This document shows positions 23,960 through 34,619 of a stretch of 64,000 nucleotides of DNA, piece by piece. The notes under the pieces were generated by a model. It did no database searches and was not told where the DNA came from. It saw only the letters and a program-made list of their open reading frames with translations. The position numbers and the translations under genes were made by a program. The stretch lies in contig NW_017803291.1 in the NCBI RefSeq assembly GCF_001625305.1, forward strand, positions 55,378-119,377, written 5' to 3'. The stretch is from Branchiostoma belcheri. Taxonomy: Eukaryota > Chordata > Leptocardii > Amphioxiformes > Branchiostomatidae. The stretch's first letter is position 1; the number at the start of each line of letters is the position of its first letter.

Positions 23960-24640
23960 TTAGTACTGGGCAGGATTTAAAACCTCAATAACTTCGAGTT
24001 CAACGGGGAAAACTATATCCAAGTCCAGGGCACAGCAATGGGAACTAGCTAGAGGGTCCCCATCCTACGCGAACATATCCATGGGACACTTCAAAGAACG
24101 TTTCGTCCACAAAAAAAAAAAAAAAAAAAAAACACTAGATGGATATGGTGGAGATTCATAATATATGACATCTTATGTCACGGTCAACATTTCGAAAGGA
24201 GAAATCATTACGATAACAGACTCATACACCAACCGACAGACACCAATACCTACTCCGTAACTCTGCACATCCCAAATACTGTAAACTAGGCATCCCCTAT
24301 ATGCACAGTTCCTGTGCATACGACGCATTAGCTCAAGCACAAGCAGATACAAATACAGATGAGGCCTCCGAGTTCCGGTATCACTTCCAGGAAAGGGGTT
24401 ACGAAGAGACCCTACTGCACGCCGCCATCACTCCTGCACAGGAACGCGTCCAGGAGGGCACATTACAGAAAAAGAGACCAACAACACCACAAGATCGCAC
24501 AGTCCTAGCTGGTAAAAACATGCAGTTCACATCTCACGCTTCTTCAAACCATTATCAAGAAATACTAGAACCGACGCGTAAGGCTGGCTACTGGCTCGGT
24601 TGTGACGTTGACTACGGACAGAACAACAAGCGTTAATGGT
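23960..24640 (+). mobile_element. Penelope-like retroelement remnant (reverse transcriptase C-terminus)
   Basis: Read across frames the segment gives NNFEFNGENYIQVQGTAMGT, then YANISMGHFKERF, a THQYL-like region with LHIPNT/YAQFLCIRRI, and at 24340-24450 EFRYHFQERGYEETLLHAAI. This order (EFNG..Y.Q..GTAMGT, then PxDxHxYL, LRIRRICS and F..RGY) is that of the Penelope polymerase. A 21-base A run at 24111-24131 interrupts it. Stops and frameshifts show that it is dead; no GIY-YIG nuclease is visible. Confidence 0.75.
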
Positions 24641-25059
24641 TACAAGACCAAACAACGTGCATGCAAGGGGCGGGGCGCGCGGTACTACATGTACGTATAC
24701 CTCAAAAATTGTGCTTGGTTCAAAAACTGTCATCGAAACGTTGGCTCGTGAAAAATAAATGGTCGTGATCAAAGAACTTTGCAGATTGTAGACCACATTG
24801 TAGATCAGTGTTAATTCCAACTAACAACGGAAAGGGTCCTAGACAGGGAGTGGACGGCAGATTGTGTAGCCCCCGGTCAGGAAGACGTGAGGGACCCAGA
24901 TATGCCCAAAGTGATGTTACAGCATTTGACAAGCCCTTGTCACATCACGTAAGAACTGTTTTACATGTATACCTATATCATGTTAAAGATTTAAAAAAAA
25001 AACTTTTTTGTTGCAAATTGTGAATATCTAATGTTCAGCCTTACAAATGTAAAGCGTAT

Positions 25060-25160
25060 TCACGCAACCCAGCCTCCCAGCAGCGATATGACATTGCTGC
25101 GAAACCCAGCACTGCTGCCAAACCCACCACTGCTGCTAAACCCACCATTATTAGCAGAAT
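25060..25160 (+). repeat. Short tandem repeat (CCCACCACTGCTGCTAAA type)
   Basis: Four to five imperfect units of about 18 bases built from ACTGCTG and AAACCCA. Confidence 0.6.
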
Positions 25161-26408
25161 CCATATATTCTACTGCTGGTAGTCACACGTAAAACATATC
25201 TAAGTCTTCATGGAACCTTTTACTAGGAAGCTAAGATTTCTAACAATGCTACTGGCTAGTGCATTTCATAAAAGCGGTCACCGTGTTGGAAATAGAACAC
25301 TGAAAATTCACGAATGGAATTTAGGAGCAAATGAGCATAAGAATGACACTGCGACCCAGGCTTAGGAAAGAGGATAGATCACGGAAAATGTAGGGAGTTA
25401 TACGTATGTGATAGAGCGTATAGGCACAACTGTGGACAATACTCAGCAGCCCACCTTAGATATGACAGAGCCATCATTAGTATGGCGATGTTTTATTTTG
25501 GGGTATCCGGTTACCACCGTTCCCGCCAGTGGGTAGAAACTTATCAACAGTAAAGAATTTGGAAATTCCTTCAAAGTGTTTTATTATTGCAAGAGCTGGA
25601 ACTGGACAAAGACTAATCATGTTTCTATCAAGTTCATGAAAACGTTACAGTTTTAGATAGTTGTTGTTAGCACATTTCAGCGATAAGCTTTCTTGTAATT
25701 AGGCAAGTCAGCTACGGACTACTTTCTTTCGCGGAAGGAAAATAAAGCCTTGACATGGCCATGGAGATGCGGCTAAGATCAGGTTACCAACGTTCCCGCG
25801 TGGTGAATAGTAAATACATTACAGGCCGTAAACACGTTAACCTTGTTTACAATTCAATTTTTAGCAACGGGAAATGGAATTTGTGACAGATTATAATGAT
25901 AATCATGTAGCACAAATTGGACTACATAATGATTGTCAACTTATTTCCATTTGAATGTATATTTGTCAACAGGCTTCGGCGTCTACGTAATGGCCTTAAT
26001 CTGTGGTACAGTGATTAGACGTCTTTAATAATATTCCTACGCCCCCTGCTACCAGGCGCCCTGCCTCACAGGCAGACGGTGGGTGGCTCAGTGGTGTGTT
26101 TAGTAACGTCGAAAATGTTACTGTTCAGAAATGTCTCTTGTATTAGAAGTCGCTGTGTTCTCGTTGCCTTTTTTCAACAAACCTACAATAACACGGGTTC
26201 AATAGATGATGCTGCACTTACTTTGAAACGGTACTAACTGCACCTTCTGGTTTGGTGATGCATTTCACATTCTCGCTGAATTTTGGCTTGCCAGGTAGTA
26301 CAGGTTTCCCCTTTACCATTCTAAATCGTATTTTTACACCCTTCAAATCCACGCGATGGCGCTTGTAATTATGTAGTTACACAGCCTTGTCTAAAATTGA
26401 TACGGCGA

Positions 26409-26684
26409 TGTTTTTATTTATTTATTTATTTATTCAAGCTTTGCCACAAGTGGAAGGGAAGGGAGAAAAAGGTGGAGACCACCTTTACAGGCACCCTCCC
26501 CAAAGACATAAATGGCATTGCAATCAATCATAGTTAAAACTAATTAAACATATTGCACAACATCGTAAGTAGACAATAATAACAATATATATAATTGCAC
26601 AATTTCATAACAGCTAGATCTCTGCTCATGTACATCCGGCCGTGGAAGTGCCCCATGTCTACCGTGGCCTTAAAAGGACTTTTG
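26409..26684 (-). mobile_element. Short retroposon inserted in copy A
   Basis: Copy B reads straight through GATGTTTTGAAACGACTGG (59305-59325), whereas copy A has about 275 extra bases between GATGTTTTT and TTTTGAAATGACTGG. The insertion begins with (ATTT)n on the plus strand, that is an (AAAT)n tail in minus orientation, as expected for a SINE or truncated LINE. Confidence 0.65.
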
Positions 26685-28814
26685 AAATGACTGGTATTCT
26701 TTCTGTTCGGTTTAGTTCCCGACTTCTTTACACGACGAGCAAATCAGTTTGTCCCTCCAAGCACATCTGTCGTGAATGGCAGCCAGCAGGTTAACGTCCC
26801 TCAGACCAACCCTTTCTTGAGTGTCAGGTATTCGTACATACATGCAATAGTTACAGAAGCACCAGAAAAGGAGGCTGTTGTCAAATACTTTCTTTTATTT
26901 CATGTACGTAACGACAACTTCAACATTTTCTTTCATCGAACAACAGCAACCATCTCTGTATTCGAACGTCGGCGTTCCTCTGTTTGCCATGTTCAGCGTT
27001 GAAGAGGCGCAAAGGATTTAAATAAATATTCGAAAAATTTAAAAAAAAATCACGATGACTCAGGCGATCACTCGTAAAGGAAACCAGTAAAAACTGATAG
27101 TAAATGACGATTAGCACCGCCTTATATACCCATAGGTGACCTGGAGAACAAGAAAAAGCGGTCTGGGCGCCCCGACATGCCACGATATGAATGGCTGGCG
27201 CAATAAAACATTTGTCCAAAAACGCAATAAAACATCAACACGATACAATAACAGACAAAACAAAATGTTAATTATTCTTATTTTTTCTGAGCTTATGTTT
27301 AGTTAATTATAAGTTTGTTAACAAGTCTGAAAGTCTACTCCCCGATGCAGTATTTAGGCCTCTCTGATTACATTTCCAGCCAATAAAATCTGCTATTAGA
27401 CGCTCTGTCCCATACGGTGAGTCAGTTTTCTTTTTGTATCAAGCCAGTAGTGGTCAGAACTTTCCCTTTTCAGAAATATCTCCATTGACAAACAACCCTG
27501 TTGGAGACTTGTGTTCAGGACAGTTTGCCCAAATAAATGCCTTGTTGCTTGTGTCAGGGGGTTCAAATTCAAAACTGACAGATTTCAATACTTTCGCATA
27601 AACCGGGTAAGGGTTGTGAACTCTCAGCCCAAGTGTCAAAGATCTCTGATCAGAAATGGTCCCCTGGGAATACATTTGATAACAGGTGTTGGTGGCCCAT
27701 TCCCTGGCCTAGGGCACTGGTCTAAGCCTATTGGTGGGGTCCATATTACTAAGATAAAAGTAAGAAAAACAGAGGAAAAAGTAAGCGTAGCGTTTTTCTC
27801 CAAACCAGTCACCAGTCTTGACATAATGCTTATTGCACTTTATAATTTTGCGTTCATTACGTTTGCTAATTTATCATTAATAGAAGATGTAACCGCGCCA
27901 ACATGACTGATTGACCTTGCAACCACATGTGAACTGAACACTATTTTAAATGCCACGGCCACTCACTAATATTCTATTAAAAAGAAACGTTAACCTAATA
28001 GCTTAATTATGTCCAAGCGGATTCTATAGATCGTGTACATGTGTTAAATGTTGTGTTTGTGTTTGTCGGAGCACGCAATTTTTATCAATTTAATAAAATC
28101 TATCTTACCAAAATAGAAACAAATGCTGAACAAATTTGACATAAAATTTTATTGAAGTATATCTATTGTCAAGTTTTGCCGAATGTGAATTCATGGACAA
28201 CAGTGACACTTCTATGTAATTTAGGTGAGTTAGTCACAAATGAAACAAAGAAGAGTGGTTGGTTATATTTGTCTTTCCAGACTCCTTTTTTCTGTTCAGT
28301 TGTATATCAGAGGTAATCTATTTCAAAGATAGTTTATTTAAGTACTATTCCTTCGCATGCAGCAAGCAAATGGTGCAAGCATGCATCTAGCCAATCATTT
28401 CTCCATCCTGTTTGTCTTGATGGCTGTTGGGTGTCGTTATTGGAGTTGTCGGAGAGTTTTACAGTAGCAGAACTTCACACAGGAAAATGATACTTTGTCG
28501 ATACGTTTATCTGCCGTATGCATTTGTGTTAACAGCGTTAAACAAATAATACTTTGAATTGTGAATGTTGTTTTGCTTCCTTTTAAGTAGCTTTAACATC
28601 TTTCAGTAATGGCTCAATCTATCTCCTCATTCGTTCGGTCGTTCATTTATTTCTTCTTGCTTTCCTTCACCTCATGCCCTTGCTGTTGCCGTGTCCTCCA
28701 TCCAATCTCGCCCGGGCGCCGCCCTGTCTGAATGAAACCACCAGAATTGTGCATCCTTTATACAGTCCTTCATTATCTTAATAATAGTGCAAGCTTACCA
28801 TGAGATGATGCAGG

Positions 28815-29470
28815 TCAGCATAAGTAGTCTGGAGTCATGTTAGCATACTGGGCCATGTCTACTATTGTCTCCCCATGTGCTCTGTGGATCTCGAGAAAAT
28901 GACTGACGCAATGGAACACATGGTCAGCAAATAACACATTACCACGTTCGTTCAAATGCAAGCAATCACCTGATAACATTGACCTGTTGATACTGCCGCC
29001 ATTGTTTCAAAGGTGAACTCCTTCAGTATTACACATCTTAGCCACCTATTCGTTCACAGCAACACGTCTATCATCTTTGTATCTTGAGTCTAGTCTTGGT
29101 AAAATGCTAGATACCACAATACTGGATGCAGGAAAGCACTCTTTTGCATGATTTCCCCCGGGTCATTATTTCCTGCAGACTTATACCTGTGGACAGATTG
29201 TTTGTGCCAACATGTATGAACACTACTTCTGGTACACCAAAATCAAACAGTTTTATAACAGAAAATATCTTGAGCAGCCTCAGCACCTCTTGCACCACGG
29301 TTTGCATGTACCTACATTTAACGTGCCCATGGTGGAACATGGTGAGCAACATACTTGCAAATGGAGTCGGAGAAAAGCAAACCAACAGGATGTTCCGCTG
29401 ATGTGGCCATGTTTTCATTTCCCAACCCTCGACAAGGGCACACAAAGGACACGCCTCCCAGATGTAATGA
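28815..29470 (-). pseudogene. SGNH/GDSL esterase domain, copy A
   Basis: Minus-strand frames give VVFIHVGTNNLSTGISLQE (block III, G-x-N-N), the DSRYKDDRRVAVNE segment, and LSGDCLHLNERGNVLFADHV (block V, D-x-x-H), ending MTPDYLC and a stop at about 28830. The nucleophile block (FSDSI in copy B) is frame-shifted here. Domains of this type are known from ORF1 of CR1-like retrotransposons and from other mobile elements; they hydrolyse ester bonds. Frame breaks near 29130 and 29400 show that the copy is inactive. Confidence 0.7.
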
Positions 29471-30568
29471 CGGATGCGTCGCCAGTTTCTCGGCTGTCCG
29501 TATAGAAAATTATTTCATGTATTTTTGTTAACAGTGTAGTCCTTTCTGTCAACCAACTTTGTCAACATAATATAATGACCGTGAACACATTACATTTGTC
29601 TTCGAGTTCAGGAAACCAAGTCTTTCCCAAGTCTCGTTGGGCACCATTAGTGATTTTCTTCATTTCCCTGGGAATTCCCTTTGTTGCTGTTGGGGAAAAG
29701 TGAATTACCATTAAAAATTTGTTCCTGTAAGCTACAAAAACAGCTTAATTTTAATCATGATAAAGTCGGATTAATCTTAGCTTATTATATATAATAAACT
29801 CCTTTACCTACAATGCTACTTGTCATTTGAGTTCCACCTTTAGGTTGTCAGTACATATACCTTAGACAGCACTAGTCATCTTGGTGGGTATTGCACAAAT
29901 GGCATTGTTTGTTTGTTTGTTTATTAAGGAATCTCCATTAGTGATAATATGTACATCACTACTCTTCCTGGAGTCCTATACAACATAAAAATACAACTAT
30001 TATTTACATTTATATTACTTCAATTGCTATTATGTAAGGGCATAGCCTGTTACAAAGTGAAGCGAAAAATGGAACACACTTGTCTTCTCTGTAGTCATCT
30101 TGTTTCTTTACTTTTCTTAGGTCGCTTTCCTTTTAGGTATTAAATGAATCTCACCTCGTTTCTGTGACACTGGTAATTCGCCTTTTTTAATGGCGTGATT
30201 GCAGCTAACAGGAGGTCTTTTTTCTAATTACTGCCAGAAATGTACATAGAATTCTCATAAAATACTCACTCTAGAAATTGACTATTTCAGAAGTTAATTG
30301 ACACAACAAAAGTAACTCTCGTAAGGTCTTAAACTACATATAGACATAACAGACAGCACGTGGGTATACAATAAAATTAACTTACGTACAAGACAAAAGA
30401 TGAATCAACTTATACTATTTGTTTTAAGGTCTAAGGATCCTTTGATATACATGTATTTGTGCACAGTAAGGGTTAAACCTATTACATTCTATAATATAAT
30501 TGAATTTATCTTTAGCAGGGAATGTAACAAATTCTGTTGAGCAAGCAGAAAGAAGGTTATATACTCAC

Positions 30569-30681
30569 TGGAGCAGCTGGCTTAGCCTTCCTGTTCCAAA
30601 GGCGCCCAATGGAGTGTATGCATAAGGTGCAGTCATCCCTGAGGCATCAGTGGGTACTATAGCATGAGCGGCAGATGGCAT
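30569..30681 (-). CDS. Candidate first coding exon, unknown protein
   Basis: On the minus strand an acceptor-like TCCTTCAG is followed by a leader, an ATG at 30679-30681 and 37 codons (MPSAAHAIVPTDASGMTAPY, then a Gly-rich stretch and RLSQLL), ending at CCA|GTGAGT. Codon use and the strong donor look real, but no following exon was identified. It lies inside copy A, upstream of the SGNH domain in transcript sense. Confidence 0.3.
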
Positions 30682-31274
30682 GGTAGTGCTGGGTGTTCAC
30701 CTGAAGGAGTGAGAAGGCACACATAGTCATGGCACAGTTACAAACATGTACATTTTTGTTTTATTAAAGCGCAGGAAAGGACAGGCAAGACTGCGATCGA
30801 ACATTAAAAAAATTAACGAAAGATATGATAGTATCTTAAGATGCTATGATACTACCATGGTACTTCAGCCTAGAAATGAAGTATTAAAGAATACGGTGTT
30901 AACATGTAACCAATAAAGGAAAACACAACGTGACAAATGAAACACAAAAAAATCACAACAATATGTTCATGGGAGCAGGAGGGTACTTCGGTAAACAGTT
31001 GCTCCCTATACTTGTTCATATTGTATATCTTATAGAACCTTGATTTCATATGGTAGTTCGTATTACCCCAAAGTAGTCTTCTACTGTGTTGTTTTGCATT
31101 GACTCTTTTACTCTTGTGTAACCGAGGTATTATTCTCGTTCTTTTCGGATGCTGCTCGAGGGACTGGCCTATAGGACTACCGAGAACACACACAGGATAC
31201 AGGCATTGCCGGTACACAGTCTTATTCAAAATCCTAACGCAAATTTCTCTAAGTCAACAAGCAAAATATTTATC

Positions 31275-31560
31275 AGCGGCCAGGCATACAGTGCATGTGT
31301 GTGCGTCCCTACTCCTCTGCTGATCTCTCGATGTATGGTGACCTCAGCGGTAAACCCCATCCCGTCCTCGTCGCCAAATGTAAGGGTTGTTGTTGGAGGA
31401 GATGATGTTAACTTCCTCGTGGTTTTACCGCCTCGCGAGAGGAGAAGTGGGTCAAGAAAGCCGGACACGGAGCACCAAAGAAACACGTCTGACCCCAGTA
31501 TTTCAACTCAAAAACCTTGTATTTGACAATCTTCAACATCTTGACAGTCTGAAAAGTTTA
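31275..31560 (-). repeat. LTR-like end with primer-binding-like motif, copy A
   Basis: In minus orientation the block has an AATAAA-like signal, ends CCCTTACA and is followed by TTTGGCGACGAGGACGGGAT, which resembles the junction of an LTR and a tRNA primer site in Ty3/Gypsy elements. The same block recurs at 62768-63030 in copy B. A second LTR was not found for either copy. Confidence 0.4.
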
Positions 31561-31599
31561 AAAATATTGAAGAGGTTGATGGAATCCATAGTACAAGGA

Positions 31600-32105
31600 A
31601 GGATTTAAAACTGTTACGCACGACAAAGCTATGAAGGGTTAGAGAGAGTTTCCCATCCCACTTCCTGGCATATACGTAAATAAGAGGAACCTTAATTGAG
31701 CCAGTCACAATTCTGGGAATATTCATATTGACATCTTTCTATAAGCGCGGACTAGTTAGCTGTACAACCGTGACATACTACATCGGCATACTAAAGGCTT
31801 GGACGAAAAAAAATACTTTCCAAAATAAGACGGGAAGTATAAATTTAAGGCCCCTATAAACATTGATTCTGTTAGAGACATTACTAGATTGATGGTTAAG
31901 ATTACTGTTTCAGGACATATCAGATGTTAGAAGTGTTAGATGTGACCTGTTCAATTATAGATGTTCCAAGAGAGAGGAGGGTGAATTTGGGGAAATGCTT
32001 GGTAGAAAAACACATCTCCTTTGTCTTAGAAGGATTTAACCCCATTAACCATGTATTAGACAATTTTTTAAATCTTTTAAGTTCACCTCTGCGGCAATCC
32101 AACTA
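31600..32105 (-). mobile_element. LINE reverse transcriptase fragment, degraded
   Basis: Minus-strand frames give LSNTWLMGLNPSKTKEMCFS (the region after the YADD box in Jockey/CR1-type polymerases) and, further on, RIVTGSIKVPLIYVYARKWD, a typical thumb/connection motif. Many stops lie between. Confidence 0.6.
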
Positions 32106-32247
32106 GCTGATGATCAGCAACATCGAAAACAACTAAAACTCAATCGTGAAGCTGCTAACAAAAATAGTAACAATCATATTCTTTCTACATACATTGGGCA
32201 TGGATCAGCCTACTAAGACTAAGCAAAGCGTTTGTATTTCTGTCAAT

Positions 32248-32287
32248 ATTTATGGGTTCACCACACCACGAAGTGGTGGTGAACCCA
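32248..32287. repeat. Strong hairpin (arms about 17-19 bp)
   Basis: TATGGGTTCACCAC(AC)CAC-GAA-GTGGTGGTGAACCCATA is a near-perfect palindrome with a 2-base bulge and 3-base loop, followed by a polypyrimidine CTT/CTC run. The right arm recurs as GTGGTGAACCCAT at about 34843-34855. Confidence 0.85.
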
Positions 32288-32639
32288 TATTGCTTTTTCT
32301 GATGTTTCTTCTTCTCCTCCTTCTCCTTCTTCTCCTTCCATTTTTTAAATGGATTCAGCTTCTTCATTTTAGGGCCTAAGGTCCTGAAATTTGGTATGGA
32401 GGTACAGTGGGCAAATACCCCTAGGCGTTTTTTTAAATTTTTGTGATACAAGCTTTTACAATCGTTTTATTTGCTTTTTTAGCGGTCCCCATAGGAAAGT
32501 ACTGTGGGGGCGTACGCGCGTGACGTAATAAGAAAGGAATTCGGCGGTATGCCCATATATGGGCATGCAAGCATGAACCTGACGCAGACCAATCTATTCT
32601 TCTTGCTGATTGGCTGTTGGATTTGATTGGATTAACTCA

Positions 32640-32696
32640 ATTAACACCTGTTCAAAGCCATTCCATTTTGACAGTATGAACTCAAGTGTTTTGGTA
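32640..32696 (+). repeat. Direct repeat of about 57 bp, copy 1
   Basis: TAACACCTG, CATT(T)CCAT, TTGACAGTATG and CAAGTGTTTTGGTAGGTA occur in the same order at 33990-34054. The RecQ-like TIR element sits at the end of the second copy. Confidence 0.6.
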
Positions 32697-32737
32697 GGTA
32701 CAGCACAGGCCACGAAATACGCATCGATTTTCGAGGG

Positions 32738-32876
32738 ACGTTCTGCGGGAGAGTGCAGGACGCTGTGCGGGACTTCCCTCGGGAGAGTGCGGGACGTCCT
32801 CCGGGAGAGTGCGATACGTTCTGCGGGAGAGTGCGGTACGTCCAGCGGGAGAGTGCGGTACGTTCTGCGGGAGCCA
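32738..32876 (+). repeat. 24-bp minisatellite
   Basis: About six units built on GTTCTGCGGGAGAGTGCGGTAC. Because 24 is a multiple of three it yields several long reading frames on both strands, which I do not regard as genes. Confidence 0.85.
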
Positions 32877-33374
32877 GACATTTTGCTCTTCTCTGTTGGA
32901 ACAACGCAAGTTGGAGGTCAATGACCTGCGCCCGGCGTGTAAACAAAAAGTTACGCGGTACGTAATGTGTATCGTCGGCGCGCGCGCCACGGTATCAACA
33001 ATTTTCCGCAATCTTTACCAACTAGTATTATCTAGGTTCTGTTATCGATCTCCGAAGAATCACCAAAATTGTAGAGTGTACAGGCGTTCGTTTGTTCTTG
33101 CTGAGAACATCGCGAGACGGCTTCCTGGCGAGCGTCCAGGGCTTGCATGCCCGACAGTTTTCGAAGATTGGACAGGGAGCGGCTGTAATATTAAAGGAGC
33201 CGGCGGCTTCTGCTAGCCGGGTTGATAGTTAAGTAACATCAAGGTGGTTCAAAAGCAAACCTGATAAAGAAGGAAACCCCGTAGTTAATAGTTGAAAGTC
33301 TTGGTGCCTTGAAGCGATCGATACCGCCATGCTGTTTACTTTTTATGACGTCGACATACAATGCAGTGAGTGAT

Positions 33375-33455
33375 GTGTATCGCACCGAGTTAGCTCGGTT
33401 GGAAACGCGCAAGGCGGCAATCCCAGGCATTGCAAGTTCGAACCCCAGTGCATCG
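33375..33455 (+). repeat. tRNA-derived SINE head
   Basis: A perfect A box (TAGCTCGGTTGG) and a good B box (AGTTCGAACCCC) lie about 45 bases apart, as in tRNA genes and tRNA-derived SINEs. The D and anticodon arms do not fold as a normal tRNA, and the sequence runs into a (TAACAATTTT)n tail, so a SINE is more likely. Confidence 0.55.
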
Positions 33456-33461
33456 GACATT

Positions 33462-33572
33462 AATATTTTTAACAATTTAACATTTTTAACAACTTTATCA
33501 TTTTTAACAATTTTATCAGTTTTAACAATTTTAACAATTCTGCATTTTAACAATTTCAACATTTTTTTTTAT
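33462..33572 (+). repeat. AT-rich simple repeat (TTTAACAA type)
   Basis: About ten imperfect units of TTTTTAACAA(T/C). It probably forms the tail of the SINE-like head before it. Confidence 0.8.
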
Positions 33573-34059
33573 TTTCGTTGTTTTGCTTTTAACATTCAAA
33601 AACTGATTGTTCTTACTCAAGAATGTCAATAACTTAGAATGTTAGTCTTTTGTATTTTTCCAACATACAAACTAAAATCACTTTGATGTTGTCACAAAAG
33701 TATTGAGCTGACAAGAGAGAAGGAGTACGGTACTCTGCCAGTGTGAAGAATCTACAGAGGTATTACCAGTCACTAGTAGCAAGAGATAGACCACATTGAA
33801 TGATGACGATGAGGACGAATCATATGAAGTACTATCATAGCTAGTACAGAAATTCTACTGCTTTACTTTACTTTCTTTCACTCTGTACATGCAATTAGCT
33901 CACTGGCATGATTTTAAAAATAAAGGTTATGATAATCATATTATATGCATAGCTTATTCAATGTATGGCTTCATAGTTTATGTGATTGTTAATAACACCT
34001 GCACAGAGCATTTCCATACTGACAGTATGTCTTTATTCAAGTGTTTTGGTAGGTATTTC

Positions 34060-34611
34060 CATCCTCCTTCGCAGGGCTAAAATCCTCCGGTTCCCTTCCG
34101 GTTGACGTCACCGCCAAACTGCTGTCAGCCAATCAGAGAATTTGCGCACCGAGCTTTGCGCAAAAACCGCAAAGGTCGCTGGGAACCTATTAGCCAATCA
34201 GGTTACGTCTTACATTCCCATGTTGGGACAGGCCAAGATGGCGGCTATTACAGATACTAGAAGTTTCGTGCGAGCCGTGCAAGAGTCGAGCCGTGCAAGA
34301 GTCGAGCGGCTTCGTGAGCATCAGCAGTCGATGCTACGGGCGCTGCTTGATGGCAGAGACGTTTTTCTGAGTGTGCGGACAGGAGGAGGGAAGAGCCTGT
34401 GCTATATGGGCTTCCCAGCAGCGGCCAAAGCCCTGGCCAAAGCCGAGACAGAGTTAGGGCAAGCCCCCCGACATCTGATTGGTTTGTGCCAAATAAGGCA
34501 AGCTCATGAATTATTTATAAGTGACGTCACCAGAAGTCAAACTGTCAGCGGTAAATAGCAGGGCTAAAACCGGAAGGGAACCGGAGGATTTTAGCCCTGC
34601 GAAGGAGGATG
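34060..34611 (+). mobile_element. 552-bp TIR element carrying a RecQ-like reading frame
   Basis: The termini (34060-34103 and 34568-34611) are perfect 44-bp inverted repeats starting CATCCTCCTTCGCAGGGCTA. The flanks are an exact 8-bp direct repeat GGTATTTC (34052-34059 and 34612-34619), so this is a complete insertion. An 8-bp duplication fits hAT, Merlin or P-type transposases; the CA start does not decide among them. Both inner edges have a GACGTCAC motif. No transposase is encoded, so it must be mobilised in trans. Confidence 0.93.
34238..34558 (+). CDS. RecQ-like helicase N-terminal fragment inside TIR element (106 aa)
   Basis: An ATG in good context (CCAAGATGG) opens a 106-codon frame. 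Residues 27-62 or so read LREHQQSMLRALLDGRDVFL, then SVRTGGGKSLCYMGFPAAA: the Q-type helical motif, G-x-D-V-F and Walker A (T-G-G-G-K-S-L-C-Y) of RecQ-family DEAD-box helicases. The usual Pro before the Thr is Arg. The frame then departs from the family and ends in the element's inner terminus, so no DEAH box or helicase C domain is present. A 16-base tandem duplication (GAGCCGTGCAAGAGTC type) precedes the motif and changes the upstream frame. The fragment was presumably captured from a helicase gene or from a larger relative of the element. Confidence 0.7.
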   Translation: MAAITDTRSFVRAVQESSRARVERLREHQQSMLRALLDGRDVFLSVRTGGGKSLCYMGFPAAAKALAKAETELGQAPRHLIGLCQIRQAHELFISDVTRSQTVSGK

Positions 34612-34619
34612 GGTATTTC

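Larger units (their letters stand above)
25690..31560 (-). mobile_element. Dispersed repeat copy A, with SGNH esterase and LTR-like end
   Basis: Long collinear similarity to copy B (58510-63030) in the same orientation, about 32 kb away. Matching blocks include 25700-26410, 26685-27240, 28050-29480 and 31275-31560. Minus-strand content is an LTR/primer-site-like end (31275-31560), a candidate first exon (30569-30681) and an SGNH hydrolase domain (28815-29470). Copy A has insertions that B lacks, including the one at about 26409-26684. The class is uncertain; the end structure points to an LTR element, but no polymerase is seen. Confidence 0.65.

Noticed and set aside
27511..27906. 131-codon plus-strand frame
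   Set aside because: No motif, no splice context, and it is not preserved in copy B of the same repeat.
32594..33011. Long overlapping frames on both strands with SPAER- or RESAVRPAGE-like repeats
   Set aside because: They come from the 24-bp minisatellite; period divisible by three keeps them open.
33375..33455. A functional tRNA gene
   Set aside because: A and B boxes are good but the acceptor and anticodon stems do not pair, and a repeat tail follows.
34142..34237. Extension of the RecQ-like frame upstream to a TTG
   Set aside because: Eukaryotic initiation at the well-placed ATG at 34238 is more likely; the upstream part overlaps the terminal region of the element.
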